DNA of 64,000 nt from contig NZ_JAROCG010000002.1 in NCBI RefSeq assembly GCF_030433645.1, positions 310,001 through 374,000 on the forward strand. The letters are read 5' to 3'. The translations under genes and the position numbers were made by a program. The notes beneath the pieces are model-generated. The model was given only the letters and a program-made list of their open reading frames with translations. It was not told the origin of the DNA and searched no databases. This document shows, piece after piece, positions 1 to 8,567 of the stretch; within the stretch, counting starts at the first letter, position 1, and the number at the start of each line of letters is the position of its first letter. The DNA comes from Arthrobacter burdickii (GTDB taxonomy: Bacteria; Actinomycetota; Actinomycetes; Actinomycetales; Micrococcaceae).

Positions 1-381
1 GCCTTCCCCATGATGGACACCGGCAACGACGCCATCATCCTGGCGGCCGTCAGCATCGGACTGCTGTTCCACGCCCTCATGTACGCCGGGCAGCCCGCCA
101 TCATGGCCGAGATGTTCCCGACCCGCATGCGGTACTCGGGCGTCTCCCTGGGCTACCAGGTGACCTCGATCGTCGCCGGTTCCCTCGCGCCGATCATCGC
201 GACGACCCTGCTGCGGGACTACGGGTCCGCGACCCCGGTCGCCATCTACCTGATGCTCTCCTGCTGCGTGACCGTCGTGGCGGTCCTCCTGCTCCGTGAG
301 ACCCGCGGGATCTCGCTCCTCGACGTCGACGAGGCCGATGCCCGCGGTACCGCCGACCTCCTCGCCGCAGCGAAGAGGTAG
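1..381 (+). CDS. MFS transporter, C-terminal part (5' end outside window)
   Basis: Open from the first base, so the gene starts upstream of the window. The visible part, about 126 residues, carries the last transmembrane helices of a major facilitator permease. The stretch GQPAIMAEMFPTRMRYSGVSLG is typical of the metabolite:H+ symporter (MHS) subfamily, which takes up small organic acids, osmolytes and related solutes. The tail after the last helix is short and hydrophilic (LLDVDEADARGTADLLAAAKR). The substrate cannot be told from this part. It ends 30 bases before a strong hairpin terminator and is convergent with the following dehydrogenase gene. Confidence 0.88.
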   Translation, partial: AFPMMDTGNDAIILAAVSIGLLFHALMYAGQPAIMAEMFPTRMRYSGVSLGYQVTSIVAGSLAPIIATTLLRDYGSATPVAIYLMLSCCVTVVAVLLLRETRGISLLDVDEADARGTADLLAAAKR

Positions 382-411
382 CCGCTCCGACAGCGGACCA
401 GCAGGAACCCG

Positions 412-448
412 GGAACGACGACGGCGGCGGATGCGCCGTCGTCGTTCC
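412..448. terminator. Hairpin terminator between convergent genes
   Basis: Perfect 15-bp stem (GGAACGACGACGGCG at 412-426, complement at 434-448) with a 7-base loop. It lies in the 100-base gap between the MFS gene and the convergent dehydrogenase gene, so it probably serves both directions. Confidence 0.75.
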
Positions 449-483
449 TGTTTCCGCACCGGCTTCCGGGTGAGTTCCGGCTC

Positions 484-1329
484 CTAGGTGAGCTCCGGCT
501 TCGCGATGACGGCGATGTCGTCGTCGCCCGCTCCCGCGCGCTGCGCCTCGGTGAGTGACTGCAGGGCCGCCGTGAGCGCGGGGAGGGGATCGGGGGTGGA
601 GCGCAGCATCAGCCGCACGTCCTTGGCGAGCAGGTCCGCGGAGAACTGGGTGTCCCCGAACGTGCCCCCGGTGATGACCGGGCCCTTCATGCCGGCGATG
701 GCCCCGAGGCCGGTCCCCTGGAGCAGGTCGAGGACGGCTTCGGCGTCGAGTCCGTTCGCCTTGCCCAGGCGCAGCGCCTCGATGAGACCCTGCAGGGTGA
801 TGCCGAGCGCGAGGTTGGCGAGCAGCTTCCCGGTCGCGGCGTCCGACGGCGTCGCGACGCGGCGGAGGCGCTCGCTGTCGCCCCACAGGGCGGCGAGCGG
901 TTCGACGACGTCGACATCCTCCGGCGCGCCGCCGAGCAGGACGCCGAGCTGGCCCGCGCGGGCCGGGGCGAGGCTCCCGATGACGGGTCCGTGGACGTAG
1001 CGGACCCCGGCTGCGGCCGCGTACTCGGCGAACTCGCGGGCGTCGTCGGGGGAGACGGTCGTGACGTCGAACCAGACGGCCTCGGCGGGCAGTTCCAGCC
1101 CGGACAGCACCACCTCGCGCACGGTGTCGGGTCCGAAGAGCACCGTCAGGACGACGTCGGCGTCGCGGACGGCGTCCTCGGGTGAATCGGCCTGTGCGGC
1201 CCCGGCGTCGCGGAGGCGTTCGACGGCACCGGCCGTCCGGTTCCAGGCCGTGAGTTGGTGGCCGGCTGCGAGCAGGTGCACGCCGAGTTCGTGGCCCATG
1301 CGTCCGACGCCGAGCAGTGCGATCTTCAT
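484..1329 (-). CDS. NAD(P)-dependent beta-hydroxyacid dehydrogenase family protein
   Basis: The 281-residue protein starts with the Rossmann motif LGVGRMG (residues 6-12) and continues as a 6-phosphogluconate / 3-hydroxyisobutyrate dehydrogenase family member. A GPVIGS segment stands at the place of the usual substrate loop. The GKLLANL segment carries the lysine that is catalytic in this family. The length is normal, at about 280-300 residues. The substrate is unknown; relatives reduce or oxidise small 3-hydroxyacids, tartronate semialdehyde or imines. It lies on the same strand and downstream of the LacI gene at 1468-2556, with a 138-base gap, so it may belong to the same regulon. Family assignment is firm; the role is inferred only from position. 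Confidence 0.88.
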   Translation of the reverse strand: MKIALLGVGRMGHELGVHLLAAGHQLTAWNRTAGAVERLRDAGAAQADSPEDAVRDADVVLTVLFGPDTVREVVLSGLELPAEAVWFDVTTVSPDDAREFAEYAAAAGVRYVHGPVIGSLAPARAGQLGVLLGGAPEDVDVVEPLAALWGDSERLRRVATPSDAATGKLLANLALGITLQGLIEALRLGKANGLDAEAVLDLLQGTGLGAIAGMKGPVITGGTFGDTQFSADLLAKDVRLMLRSTPDPLPALTAALQSLTEAQRAGAGDDDIAVIAKPELT

Positions 1330-1407
1330 GAATCCTCCGGTGGTGACGGGTGGGTGGTCGTCCTGCCAGTATCTGCCTTTCCGGAGCGTGCCCCGAATTC
1401 GCGCTGT

Positions 1408-1475
1408 CAGTCGTCAGGCCGGACCATCACGGAACTGACTGCCGCTGAGCCGACCTGCGCACAGTCGTCAGGCCG
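1408..1475 (+). repeat. Pair of 14-bp direct repeats
   Basis: CAGTCGTCAGGCCG occurs at 1408-1421 and again at 1462-1475, 54 bases apart. The second copy overlaps the stop codon of the LacI gene. The pair flanks the short gap before the dehydrogenase gene and may be a relic of a small duplication. No function is visible. Confidence 0.5.
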
Positions 1476-2556
1476 AGGCGCCGACTATTGCAGAACCGAC
1501 CGGCGCGACGGATTCCCGGCGGATGAGCCGGGACGGCAACGCCAGGTGCTCGGGCTCGCTACGGTCCCCGCCGATGCGCCGGAGCAGTATTGCAGCCGCA
1601 GCGACGCCCTGGTCGTACACGGGCTGGGCGACCACCGTAATGGGCGGCGTCATCAGGCCGGCCCAGGGCAGCTCGTCGAACATGAGGAACGAGACGTCGT
1701 CGGGAATGCGGACACCGGCGCGCTGGAGTTCCGCGAGGGCCTCGAGGGCTATCACGCTGTCGGAGGCGACGATGGCGGTGGCCGGATCAGGGCCCGTCAC
1801 CAATGCCTGCACCAGATCGCCGATGCTGTGCTGCTTGCCCCCCCCGAGCCGGATCAGGTCGGTCGGCAGGGCCACGCCGGCCTCGTCGAAGGCCCGGCGG
1901 ATGCCCGCGAGCCTCTCCGTGACGGGATTCGTGCCGAGGTCCAGGTCCAGCGTGAACTCGACGCCGCCGACGTCGAGGGAGGAGATGTAGCCGACCCGCG
2001 TGTGCCCCTCGTCGAGGAGGTGGCGCGCGGCTTCGTAGGACACCTGCCGCATCTCGGCGACGACGGAGTCCACCGGCAGGCTCGGCAGCTTCCGGTCCAG
2101 CAGGACGACGGGGCGTCCCGAGTCGACCACCCGGTTGAGGTGCGTGCTGGAGGATCGAGTGACGGGGGCGACGATCATCCCGTCCACCCGCTTGTCCAGG
2201 AGGACATTGACGGCGTCGATCTCGGTGGCGAGGTCCTCGCCCGTGTTGATCAGGATGACGTCGAAGCCGCCGGCCTTCGAGGTGTCGTAGATGCCGCGCA
2301 TCGCGAGGCTGAAGTAGGGGTTCTCGATGTCCCCGACGACGACGCCGATCGTCTTCGAGCGGCCCGTGTTCATGCTCCGGGCCAGTTCGTTGGGGTGGTA
2401 CTGCAGCGTCTCGGCAGCGGCCAGGACCCGGGAGCGCACCTCGTCGCTGACGGCGCCGTAGCCGCCGAGGGCGCGGGCCGCCTGGGCTTTCGATACCTGG
2501 GCGAGGCGCGCGACATCGGCAACGGTCGTGTAGCGGGATGCTGAAGAAGATTCCAT
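1468..2556 (-). CDS. LacI family transcriptional regulator (controls the amine-oxidase locus)
   Basis: The 362-residue protein has an N-terminal LacI helix-turn-helix (TVADVARLAQVSKAQAARAL, about residues 11-30), a hinge helix with NELARSM, and a periplasmic-binding-protein-like sensor domain. The recognition helix (VSKAQAARALGGYG) is unusual for LacI proteins and closely matches the second LacI at 7443-8564 (VGRATAARTLGGYG), so the two are paralogues. It is transcribed away from the ABC transporter at 2735. Two LacI-type palindromes sit between them, so it probably represses itself and that operon until the substrate binds. Start codon: ATG at 2556, with GAAAGGG a few bases upstream. The regulator type is certain; ligand and targets are inferred. 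Confidence 0.93.
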   Translation of the reverse strand: MESSSASRYTTVADVARLAQVSKAQAARALGGYGAVSDEVRSRVLAAAETLQYHPNELARSMNTGRSKTIGVVVGDIENPYFSLAMRGIYDTSKAGGFDVILINTGEDLATEIDAVNVLLDKRVDGMIVAPVTRSSSTHLNRVVDSGRPVVLLDRKLPSLPVDSVVAEMRQVSYEAARHLLDEGHTRVGYISSLDVGGVEFTLDLDLGTNPVTERLAGIRRAFDEAGVALPTDLIRLGGGKQHSIGDLVQALVTGPDPATAIVASDSVIALEALAELQRAGVRIPDDVSFLMFDELPWAGLMTPPITVVAQPVYDQGVAAAAILLRRIGGDRSEPEHLALPSRLIRRESVAPVGSAIVGASA

Positions 2557-2620
2557 GAAGCCCTTTCCGAAAAGAGTTGACCTACGTCGGAGGGCGGGGT
2601 ACGTTCTTCACCAACCCGTG

Positions 2621-2659
2621 TGAGTCCGGTCTCATTCTAGGCAGGTGAGACCGGACTCA
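2621..2659. promoter_or_regulatory. Two LacI-type operators in the divergent promoter region
   Basis: TGAGTCCGGTCTCA (2621-2634) and TGAGACCGGACTCA (2646-2659) are exact reverse complements of each other. Each is also a 12/14 palindrome around a central CG, the usual architecture of LacI-family sites. Their centres are 25 bp apart. They lie between the start of the LacI gene (2556) and the transporter gene (2735), where a repressor would control both directions. Alternative: one large hairpin, but the intact CG-centred half-palindromes favour operators. Confidence 0.72.
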
Positions 2660-2734
2660 ACAAGTAAGGCCGAGGCATTGCCGACAGCGAGCATGGGCCA
2701 CCACCCCCACAAGAAACCTTTGGAGTACCCGGAC

Positions 2735-3592
2735 ATGATGCGCACCATCTCCCGCCCCCTCGCCCTGGCTGCGGCCGCACTCGCAGCAACCCTCACCCTG
2801 AGCGGCTGCGGCGGCACCGCCGCCTCGAGCGGGGAGGAGAACCCCTACGGCCTGATCGATCCCGGGACCATCCGCGTGGCGAGCCTCGGGGATTCGAAGC
2901 CGTACACCTTCACCGACGAGTCGGGGGAATTCACGGGCTTCGACGTCGAACTGTTCACCGACGTCGCCCACCGCATCGGGGTCGACGACGTCGTCTTCAC
3001 CGGCCAGGACTTCTCCGGACTGCTCTCCGCCGTCGCCAATGAGCAGTTCGACGTCGGAGTGGCAGCGATCGGGATCACCGAGGATCGCCAGCAGACCGTC
3101 GACTTCAGCGACGGCTACCTTGCCGGCTACCTGACCCTCATCACCCGCGAGGACTCGGGCATCGGCAGCGAGCAGGACGTGGCTGGCCACCGCCTCGGCG
3201 TCGTGCAGGGAACGCTGCAGGAGGCCTACGCGGTGAAGAACTTCACCGAGTCGGACCTCGTGCGGTTCCCCGACAACAACACCGCGATCGCCGCGGTGAA
3301 CAGCGGCGCCGTCGACGCGCACTTCCTCGACTACGAAGCCGCCCAGGACTACATGGAGAAGTTCGGCCTGGTGTCCGCAGCGGACATCCCCTCCTTCGAC
3401 GCACCGGCAGGCTTCGCCATCGCCAAGGACAAGGAAGAGTTCAAGGCCGCGCTCAACGAGGCCCTCGGTGACGCGATGGAGGACGGCACGTGGAAGGAAC
3501 TCTACGAGAAGTGGTTCCCCGGCTCCCCGATGCCCGAGCAGTACCTGCCGAGCGCCGAGCAGACGGCGACCCCGGCTCCCACGAGCAAGTAG
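2735..3592 (+). CDS. ABC transporter substrate-binding lipoprotein (amino-acid family 3)
   Basis: A 285-residue SBP_bac_3 protein that captures a polar amino acid or related solute outside the membrane and hands it to the permease encoded next. The signal peptide ends in the lipobox LSGC with the lipid-carrying Cys at residue 25. Family landmarks are [30 protein letters not shown] and [21 protein letters not shown]. The frame is open further upstream, but ATG 2735 (or 2738) gives the complete signal peptide and has GGAG about 10 bases before it. It is the first gene of a five-gene run. The oxidase and MocA-type dehydrogenase at the end of the run suggest a modified amino acid such as a fructosyl-amino acid or opine-like compound; this is inference. 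Confidence 0.92.
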   Translation: MMRTISRPLALAAAALAATLTLSGCGGTAASSGEENPYGLIDPGTIRVASLGDSKPYTFTDESGEFTGFDVELFTDVAHRIGVDDVVFTGQDFSGLLSAVANEQFDVGVAAIGITEDRQQTVDFSDGYLAGYLTLITREDSGIGSEQDVAGHRLGVVQGTLQEAYAVKNFTESDLVRFPDNNTAIAAVNSGAVDAHFLDYEAAQDYMEKFGLVSAADIPSFDAPAGFAIAKDKEEFKAALNEALGDAMEDGTWKELYEKWFPGSPMPEQYLPSAEQTATPAPTSK

Positions 3593-3636
3593 CCGGCGCC
3601 TTCCCGGTGCCGCACCCAACTAACTGAGAGCCCCTC

Positions 3637-4425
3637 ATGGACTTCCTCGACAACCTCGTCAAGACCTTCTTCGACGTCGACTCGATGCTCACCGTCGCAC
3701 CACAGCTCCTGACGGTGGGCCTCGTTAACACGCTCGTGATCTCCGCCGCGTCCACCGTCATCGGCCTCGTCCTCGGGATGGTGGTCGCGGTCATGGGCAT
3801 CTCCACTTCACGCTGGCTGCGGATCCCCGCGCGGATCTACACCGACCTGTTCCGGGGCCTCCCCGCGATCCTGACCATCCTCCTGATCGGCCAGGGCTTC
3901 GCGAAGTTCAGCCAGAGCATCTTCGGGCCGTCACCGTACCCGCTGGGCATTATCGCGCTGAGCCTCATCGCCAGCGCCTACATCGGCGAGATCTTCCGCG
4001 CCGGCATCCAGAGCGTGGACAAGGGCCAGCTGGAGGCATGCCGCGCCCTCGGCATGAACTACGGGCGGGCCATGGCACTCGTGGTCATCCCGCAGGGCGT
4101 CCGGCGGGTGCTGCCGGCACTCGTGAACCAGTTCATCGCGATCGTCAAGGACTCGTCCCTGGTCTACTTCCTGGGACTGCTCGTCTCCGAGCGCGAACTC
4201 TTCCGCGTCGGCCAGGACGCCGCAGTGAACACGGGGAATCTCTCGCCGCTCGTGCTGGCGGGCATCTTCTACCTCGTCGTCACCGTCCCGCTCACGCACC
4301 TCGTGAACTACTTCGACCAGCGCTTCCGGACCGGCCGCCGCCGGCCCACGGCTCCGACGAGCGGGCTCAAGGAAGTCACAGAACTCGATGCGGTCACTCC
4401 GCTCACCACAGGGAGCAACACATGA
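3637..4425 (+). CDS. Amino-acid ABC transporter permease (HisM/GlnP type)
   Basis: The 262-residue inner-membrane permease has a single ABC permease domain. The EAA loop is clear ([27 protein letters not shown] shows the usual EAxRxLG...ViPQa pattern) and several hydrophobic helices surround it. Such permeases usually work as homodimers in transporters of this family, and only one permease gene is present. The stop codon overlaps the start of the ATPase gene in ATGA (4422-4425), so the two are translationally coupled. The C-terminal hydrophilic tail is slightly longer than usual. Substrate as discussed for the binding protein. Confidence 0.93.
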   Translation: MDFLDNLVKTFFDVDSMLTVAPQLLTVGLVNTLVISAASTVIGLVLGMVVAVMGISTSRWLRIPARIYTDLFRGLPAILTILLIGQGFAKFSQSIFGPSPYPLGIIALSLIASAYIGEIFRAGIQSVDKGQLEACRALGMNYGRAMALVVIPQGVRRVLPALVNQFIAIVKDSSLVYFLGLLVSERELFRVGQDAAVNTGNLSPLVLAGIFYLVVTVPLTHLVNYFDQRFRTGRRRPTAPTSGLKEVTELDAVTPLTTGSNT

Positions 4426-5189
4426 GCAGCACCACCAGCACCTCCGCCGACCAGCTCACCTTCCGCGGTTCCAGCCTCCAGCTGAAGAACCTGTGCATGG
4501 CCTACGGCGACGTCCCGGTCCTCCGCAACGTCAGCCTGGAGATCGCCCCCGGCACCACCACCTGCATCATCGGCCCGTCCGGGTCCGGCAAGTCGACCCT
4601 GCTGCGGGGCATCAACCGGCTGCACGAGCCCAGCTCGGGCGACGTCCTGCTCGACGGCGAGGACGCCCTGCGCGTCCGGCCGGACGTGCTGCGCCGCAGG
4701 ATCGGCATGGTGTTCCAGCACTTCAACCTCTTCCCGGACCACACCGCCCTGGAGAATGTCGCCCTCGCCCTTTGGAAGGTCAAGGGGATGTCGAAGAGCG
4801 AGGCGACCGAGCGCGCCCGACGGCGCCTCACCGAGGTGGGGCTGGGGGAGCGCGCCGACCACCGGCCGCGCGACCTGTCCGGCGGACAGCAGCAGCGGGT
4901 GGCCATCGCCCGTGCGCTGGCGATGGAACCGGAGGTCATGCTCTTCGACGAAGCCACCTCCGCCCTCGACCCGGAACTCGTCAAGGGAGTCCTCACCCTC
5001 ATGGCCGGACTGTGCGAACGCGGCATGACCATGGCGGTGGTGACGCACGAGATGGGCTTCGCCCGTCGGGTCGCCGACCAGGTGGTCTTCATGGACGAGG
5101 GCGAGGTCGTCGAGGCCGGCCGCCCGGAGGACCTCTTCGACAACCCCCGCAGCGCCCGCCTGCAGCGCTTCCTCTCGGAGGTGCTCTGA
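4422..5189 (+). CDS. Amino-acid ABC transporter ATP-binding protein (GlnQ type)
   Basis: A 255-residue nucleotide-binding subunit with Walker [10 protein letters not shown]-loop [17 protein letters not shown], signature LSGGQQQR, Walker [13 protein letters not shown] and the switch histidine in VTHEMGFAR. The FNLFPHxT-like Q-loop is typical of the polar amino-acid uptake family. It drives the permease encoded just before and completes a full importer, unlike the sugar transporter further right, which lacks an ATPase. Its TGA stop shares one base with the ATG of the next gene (5189). Confidence 0.95.
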   Translation: MSSTTSTSADQLTFRGSSLQLKNLCMAYGDVPVLRNVSLEIAPGTTTCIIGPSGSGKSTLLRGINRLHEPSSGDVLLDGEDALRVRPDVLRRRIGMVFQHFNLFPDHTALENVALALWKVKGMSKSEATERARRRLTEVGLGERADHRPRDLSGGQQQRVAIARALAMEPEVMLFDEATSALDPELVKGVLTLMAGLCERGMTMAVVTHEMGFARRVADQVVFMDEGEVVEAGRPEDLFDNPRSARLQRFLSEVL

Positions 5190-6292
5190 TGCGCCGGCCC
5201 TTCCGCACAGCCATCCTCGGGTTCGGGATCTCCGGCAAGGTCTTCCACGCCCCGCTCGTCGCCGCGAACGGGGACTTCACCCTCGACGTGATCGTCACCG
5301 CCGATCCGCAGCGGGCGCAGGACGCCCGGGCGACCTACCCCTCCGCCCGGATCGTCGGCACCCCTGCCGAGCTGTTCGCGCTGATCGACGCCGGGGAGGT
5401 CGAGCTGGACGTCGTCGTGCTCGGCACTCCGCCGGGAACGCACGCCGAGCAGGCGCGGCAGGCCTTCGCGCGGGGCATCCATGTCGTCGCCGACAAGCCG
5501 TTCGTCCCCACGAGCTCCGAGGGAACGCTCCTCCTGCAGGAGGCGGCCGAGGCCGGAGTGCTGCTGACCGTCTTCCAGAACCGCCGGTGGGACGCGGACT
5601 TCCTGACGCTCGGGAAGCTCCTCGCATCGGGCGAGCTGGGGGAGGTCCACACGTTCGAGAGCCGCTTCGAGTGGTGGCGGCCGGGCGGCTTCGGCAACTG
5701 GCGTGACACCACGACCGTCGCGGAGGGCGGCGGCATCCTGCACGACCTCGGAGCCCACCTCATCGACCAGGCCATCCGCCTGTTCGGTCCGGTGCAGGAA
5801 GCGTACGGCGAACTGGACCGTAGAACGGCCGATGCGGTCGGGGACCAGGACAGCTTCGTCTCCCTGCGCCACGCCTCCGGAGTCCGTTCGCGGCTGTGGA
5901 TGAGCGGGTTCGCAGCCCTGCCCGGCGCCCGGTTCTCCGTCTCCGGGTCCTCCGGCGCCTACACGAAGTGGGGACTCGACACCCAGGAGCCCGCCCTGGC
6001 GGCAGGTGCCGACCCCGCCGCCGAGGAGTACGGCGTCGAACCGGAGGAGGCCTGGGGCACCGTGTCGGACGGGACCTCGGAGTGGCTCATCCGGCCCGAA
6101 CGCGGGGACTATCCCGCCTTCTACGCCCTCCTGGCACGCGCACTGCGCGGCGAGGGTCCGTTGCCCGTCGACCCGCAGGACTCCATCGACGTCCTGCGGA
6201 TCATCGAGGACCTGCACAACCGGAGCGGACACCCGGCTCCGGCTCCATCACCTGCACCTATCACGAAGGAAACAATCCATGAGCACGGCTGA
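5189..6292 (+). CDS. Gfo/Idh/MocA family oxidoreductase
   Basis: A 367-residue NAD(P)-dependent sugar-type dehydrogenase. The N-terminal Rossmann fold begins with AILGFGISGKVFHAPLV, the family hallmark EKP appears as DKPFV (about residue 97), and the C-terminal alpha/beta domain contains GGILHDLGAHLIDQA. Relatives oxidise or reduce sugars, inositols and opine sugars. It is coupled to the ATPase gene by a one-base overlap and overlaps the following oxidase gene by 14 bases, so all three are co-translated. A reasonable role is processing the sugar-derived osone released by the oxidase; this is inference. Confidence 0.9.
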   Translation: MRRPFRTAILGFGISGKVFHAPLVAANGDFTLDVIVTADPQRAQDARATYPSARIVGTPAELFALIDAGEVELDVVVLGTPPGTHAEQARQAFARGIHVVADKPFVPTSSEGTLLLQEAAEAGVLLTVFQNRRWDADFLTLGKLLASGELGEVHTFESRFEWWRPGGFGNWRDTTTVAEGGGILHDLGAHLIDQAIRLFGPVQEAYGELDRRTADAVGDQDSFVSLRHASGVRSRLWMSGFAALPGARFSVSGSSGAYTKWGLDTQEPALAAGADPAAEEYGVEPEEAWGTVSDGTSEWLIRPERGDYPAFYALLARALRGEGPLPVDPQDSIDVLRIIEDLHNRSGHPAPAPSPAPITKETIHEHG

Positions 6293-7400
6293 ACCAACAC
6301 GACGCGTCGCAGTCCTCGGCGGCGGGATTCTCGGGGTCTCGACGGCGGTGCACCTCCTGCGCGAGGGCGCATCGGTCGTCCTGGTCACCGAGGCGGAGCT
6401 CGCGAGCGGCGCCTCGGGCAGGTCCCTGTCCTGGCTGAACAGCGCGGGGGAGCGGACCTCCCCGTACCACCAGCTGCGTGTGTGCGGCATCGACCGGTAC
6501 CGGACGCTGTTCGCCGCGGACCCGTCCCGCGACTGGCTGCGCTTCGACGGCGGCCTCCACTGGGCCGGCGCCGGCTCGGACCAGGACACGGTGGCGCGCC
6601 ACGAATACGAGAAGGCCCACGCCTACGACTCCGTCCTGGTGTCTCCTTCCAGCGTGAACGACCACACGCCGGGTATCAGCGAGGACGCGGTCGGCACTGT
6701 GTCGATCTTCAACCCGGGTGAGGGCTGGGTGAGCCTGCCGCACCTGATCGACTTCCTGATGGAGGAGTTCAGCGCCCGCGGCGGCGAGCTCGTGACCCAC
6801 GCCGGTACAGCCCGCGTCCTCGTCGAGGGCGGCCGTGCGGCCGGCATCGAGACCCCGAACGCCGGGTCCTTCCGGGCCGACGACGTCGTCGTCGCCTGCG
6901 GACCGCAGACCCCCGCCGTCGTCGCCGAACTGGGCGTGGAGATCGCCGACGCCTCGCCGGTGTCGATGCTCGTGACCACCGCTCCCGTGGAACACCCCGC
7001 GAAGACGGTCATGAACACCCCGAGGGCGGCCGTGCGACCCAACCCGGGCAACACCTTCGCGCTCGACCACGACTGGTACGAGGAGAGCATCACGCAGAAC
7101 GCCGACGGGACGTACTCCATCCCGGAGGAGGTCGTGAACGAGCTCGCCGACGAGGCCGCGAAGCTGCTGGAGGGCGAGCCCCAGCTCACGGCGGCATCCT
7201 GGAAGATCGGCCGCAAGCCCATCCCCGGCGACGGGGAACCCGTGTTCGGCGAACTCGAGACCGTGCCGGGATGCTTCGTCGCGTTCACCCACTCCGGCGC
7301 CACCCTCGGGCTCATCGGAGGCGAACTGCTGGCGAACGAGATCGTGACCGGCCGCAAGCACCCGATGCTGGAGACCTTCCGGCCCGGACGTTTCGCCTGA
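6279..7400 (+). CDS. FAD-dependent amine oxidoreductase (DAO family), candidate fructosyl-amino acid oxidase
   Basis: The 373-residue protein starts with the FAD-binding Rossmann motif VLGGGILGVSTAVHLLREG and an acidic residue at the end of the second strand (VLVTEAE). The segments ASGASGRSLSWLNSAGE and FTHSGATLGLIGGELLANE define a D-amino-acid-oxidase-fold enzyme of the sarcosine oxidase / amadoriase group. Such enzymes oxidise secondary amines C-N with O2 or another acceptor. GAAGGA at 6265-6270 is a good ribosome-binding site for the ATG at 6279. Position behind an amino-acid importer and beside a fructosamine kinase/deglycase set makes oxidation of fructosyl-amino acids the best guess. 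Sarcosine, glycine-betaine-derived or D-amino-acid substrates remain possible. Confidence 0.82.
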   Translation: MSTAEPTRRVAVLGGGILGVSTAVHLLREGASVVLVTEAELASGASGRSLSWLNSAGERTSPYHQLRVCGIDRYRTLFAADPSRDWLRFDGGLHWAGAGSDQDTVARHEYEKAHAYDSVLVSPSSVNDHTPGISEDAVGTVSIFNPGEGWVSLPHLIDFLMEEFSARGGELVTHAGTARVLVEGGRAAGIETPNAGSFRADDVVVACGPQTPAVVAELGVEIADASPVSMLVTTAPVEHPAKTVMNTPRAAVRPNPGNTFALDHDWYEESITQNADGTYSIPEEVVNELADEAAKLLEGEPQLTAASWKIGRKPIPGDGEPVFGELETVPGCFVAFTHSGATLGLIGGELLANEIVTGRKHPMLETFRPGRFA

Positions 7401-7424
7401 CCGGGATCCGGTGGGGAGGTGCAG

Positions 7425-7464
7425 CGCGTCGGCGGGGAGGGCTCAGGCCTTCCCCGCCGGCGCG
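7425..7464. terminator. Hairpin terminator at convergent gene ends
   Basis: GC-rich inverted repeat with arms around GGCGGGGAGG and CCTTCCCCGCC, one bulged base and a short loop. It lies between the oxidase stop (7400) and the stop of the convergent LacI gene (7443), and covers the latter. Confidence 0.6.
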
Positions 7465-8564
7465 GCCTGCTGCACCCGGGAGGGCGGCCCGATGGACGAG
7501 CGGACCATGAGTTCGGCGGGGAGCATGTGCAGCCGGGGTTCGTACTCCGGCGAGCCGATACGGGACGCGACCTGCTCCACCGCCAGCCGCCCCATCGCGT
7601 CCACCGGCTGGGCGATCATCGTGAGCGGCGGCTGCATGACGGTCGCCCAGGACGTGTCGTCGAAGCCCACGAGGGACACGTCCCCCGGGTAGGAGAGCCC
7701 CAGGTCCTGGACTGCATGAAGGGCACCGATGAGTGCTTCCGCCTCGGTCGCGAAGAGGGCTGTGGGAGGATCGTCCGACCGCAGCATGGCGGAGGCAGCC
7801 TGCGCCGCCGCTGCCTCGGTCTTCGCTCCGGTGGTGATGAGGGCGGGCGAGTAGGGGATGCCCGCGTCCCGGAGCGCGTCCAGGTACCCGCGTAGCCGCT
7901 CCGCATCGCTCCACAGGCTGCGGGTGTTGACGGTCAGGAGGTCATCCAGGGTGTCGATCCCGGCGTCGGTCGTCGGGCCCCACAGGAAACCGATCCTCCG
8001 ATGTCCCGCCTCGATGAGCGTCCGCGTCACGCGCCGGGCCTCCGCCCGGTTGTCGACGACGACCGCGTCGAGGTGCAGCCCCGGGACCAGCCGGTCGATC
8101 AGGACCACGGGGGTGCCGCGTCGGGTCGCCTCGGTGAGGTGCTCGGCCTCGGGCGCGCCGACCGCGGCCGAGGACACCACGATGCCGTCCACCTGCTTGT
8201 CGAGGAGGACGCCGACGGCGTGGCGCTCGGCTGCCAGGTCCTCGTACGTGCTGATGACGATCACGTCGAGGTTCCTCGCACTCGCCGCGTCCGACGCTCC
8301 GCGGATGAGGCCGGAGAAGAACGTGTTCCCGATGTCCGCCACGACGATCCCGAGGGAATTGGTGACGCCCGTGGTCATGCTGCGCGCGAGGATGTTCGAC
8401 CGGTAGCCCAGGCGCTCGGCGGCGGCCAGGACCCGCTCGCGGGCGACGGCGCTGACCGAGCCGTAGCCGCCCAGGGTGCGCGCCGCCGTCGCGCGCCCCA
8501 CACCCGCTTCCGCCGCGACGTCTGAGATGGTGGGGGCGCTGATGGGAGGATGCTCGGACGCCAT
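7443..8564 (-). CDS. LacI family transcriptional regulator (controls the frl-like locus)
   Basis: A 373-residue paralogue of the LacI protein at 1468-2556. The helix-turn-helix TISDVAAEAGVGRATAARTL is followed by the same GGYGxVS turn, and the sensor domain shares stretches such as EDLAAERHAVGVLLDKQVDGIVV. It starts four bases after the stop of the kinase gene, on the same strand, so deglycase, kinase and regulator form one operon. The CG-centred palindromes TGATACCGGTATCA in the promoter between this operon and the divergent transporter are its likely targets. At lac-numbering positions 17-18 it has RA where the paralogue has KA. That fits the one-base-pair difference between the two operator classes, but this is untested. 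Confidence 0.93.
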   Translation of the reverse strand: MASEHPPISAPTISDVAAEAGVGRATAARTLGGYGSVSAVARERVLAAAERLGYRSNILARSMTTGVTNSLGIVVADIGNTFFSGLIRGASDAASARNLDVIVISTYEDLAAERHAVGVLLDKQVDGIVVSSAAVGAPEAEHLTEATRRGTPVVLIDRLVPGLHLDAVVVDNRAEARRVTRTLIEAGHRRIGFLWGPTTDAGIDTLDDLLTVNTRSLWSDAERLRGYLDALRDAGIPYSPALITTGAKTEAAAAQAASAMLRSDDPPTALFATEAEALIGALHAVQDLGLSYPGDVSLVGFDDTSWATVMQPPLTMIAQPVDAMGRLAVEQVASRIGSPEYEPRLHMLPAELMVRSSIGPPSRVQQAAPAGKA

Positions 8565-8567
8565 GGG

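Noticed and set aside
4502..6232. 576-codon leftward frame under the ABC ATPase and MocA-type genes
   Set aside because: The rightward genes have Walker motifs, a Rossmann motif and overlapping starts; the leftward frame has no recognisable domain and spans two unrelated genes.
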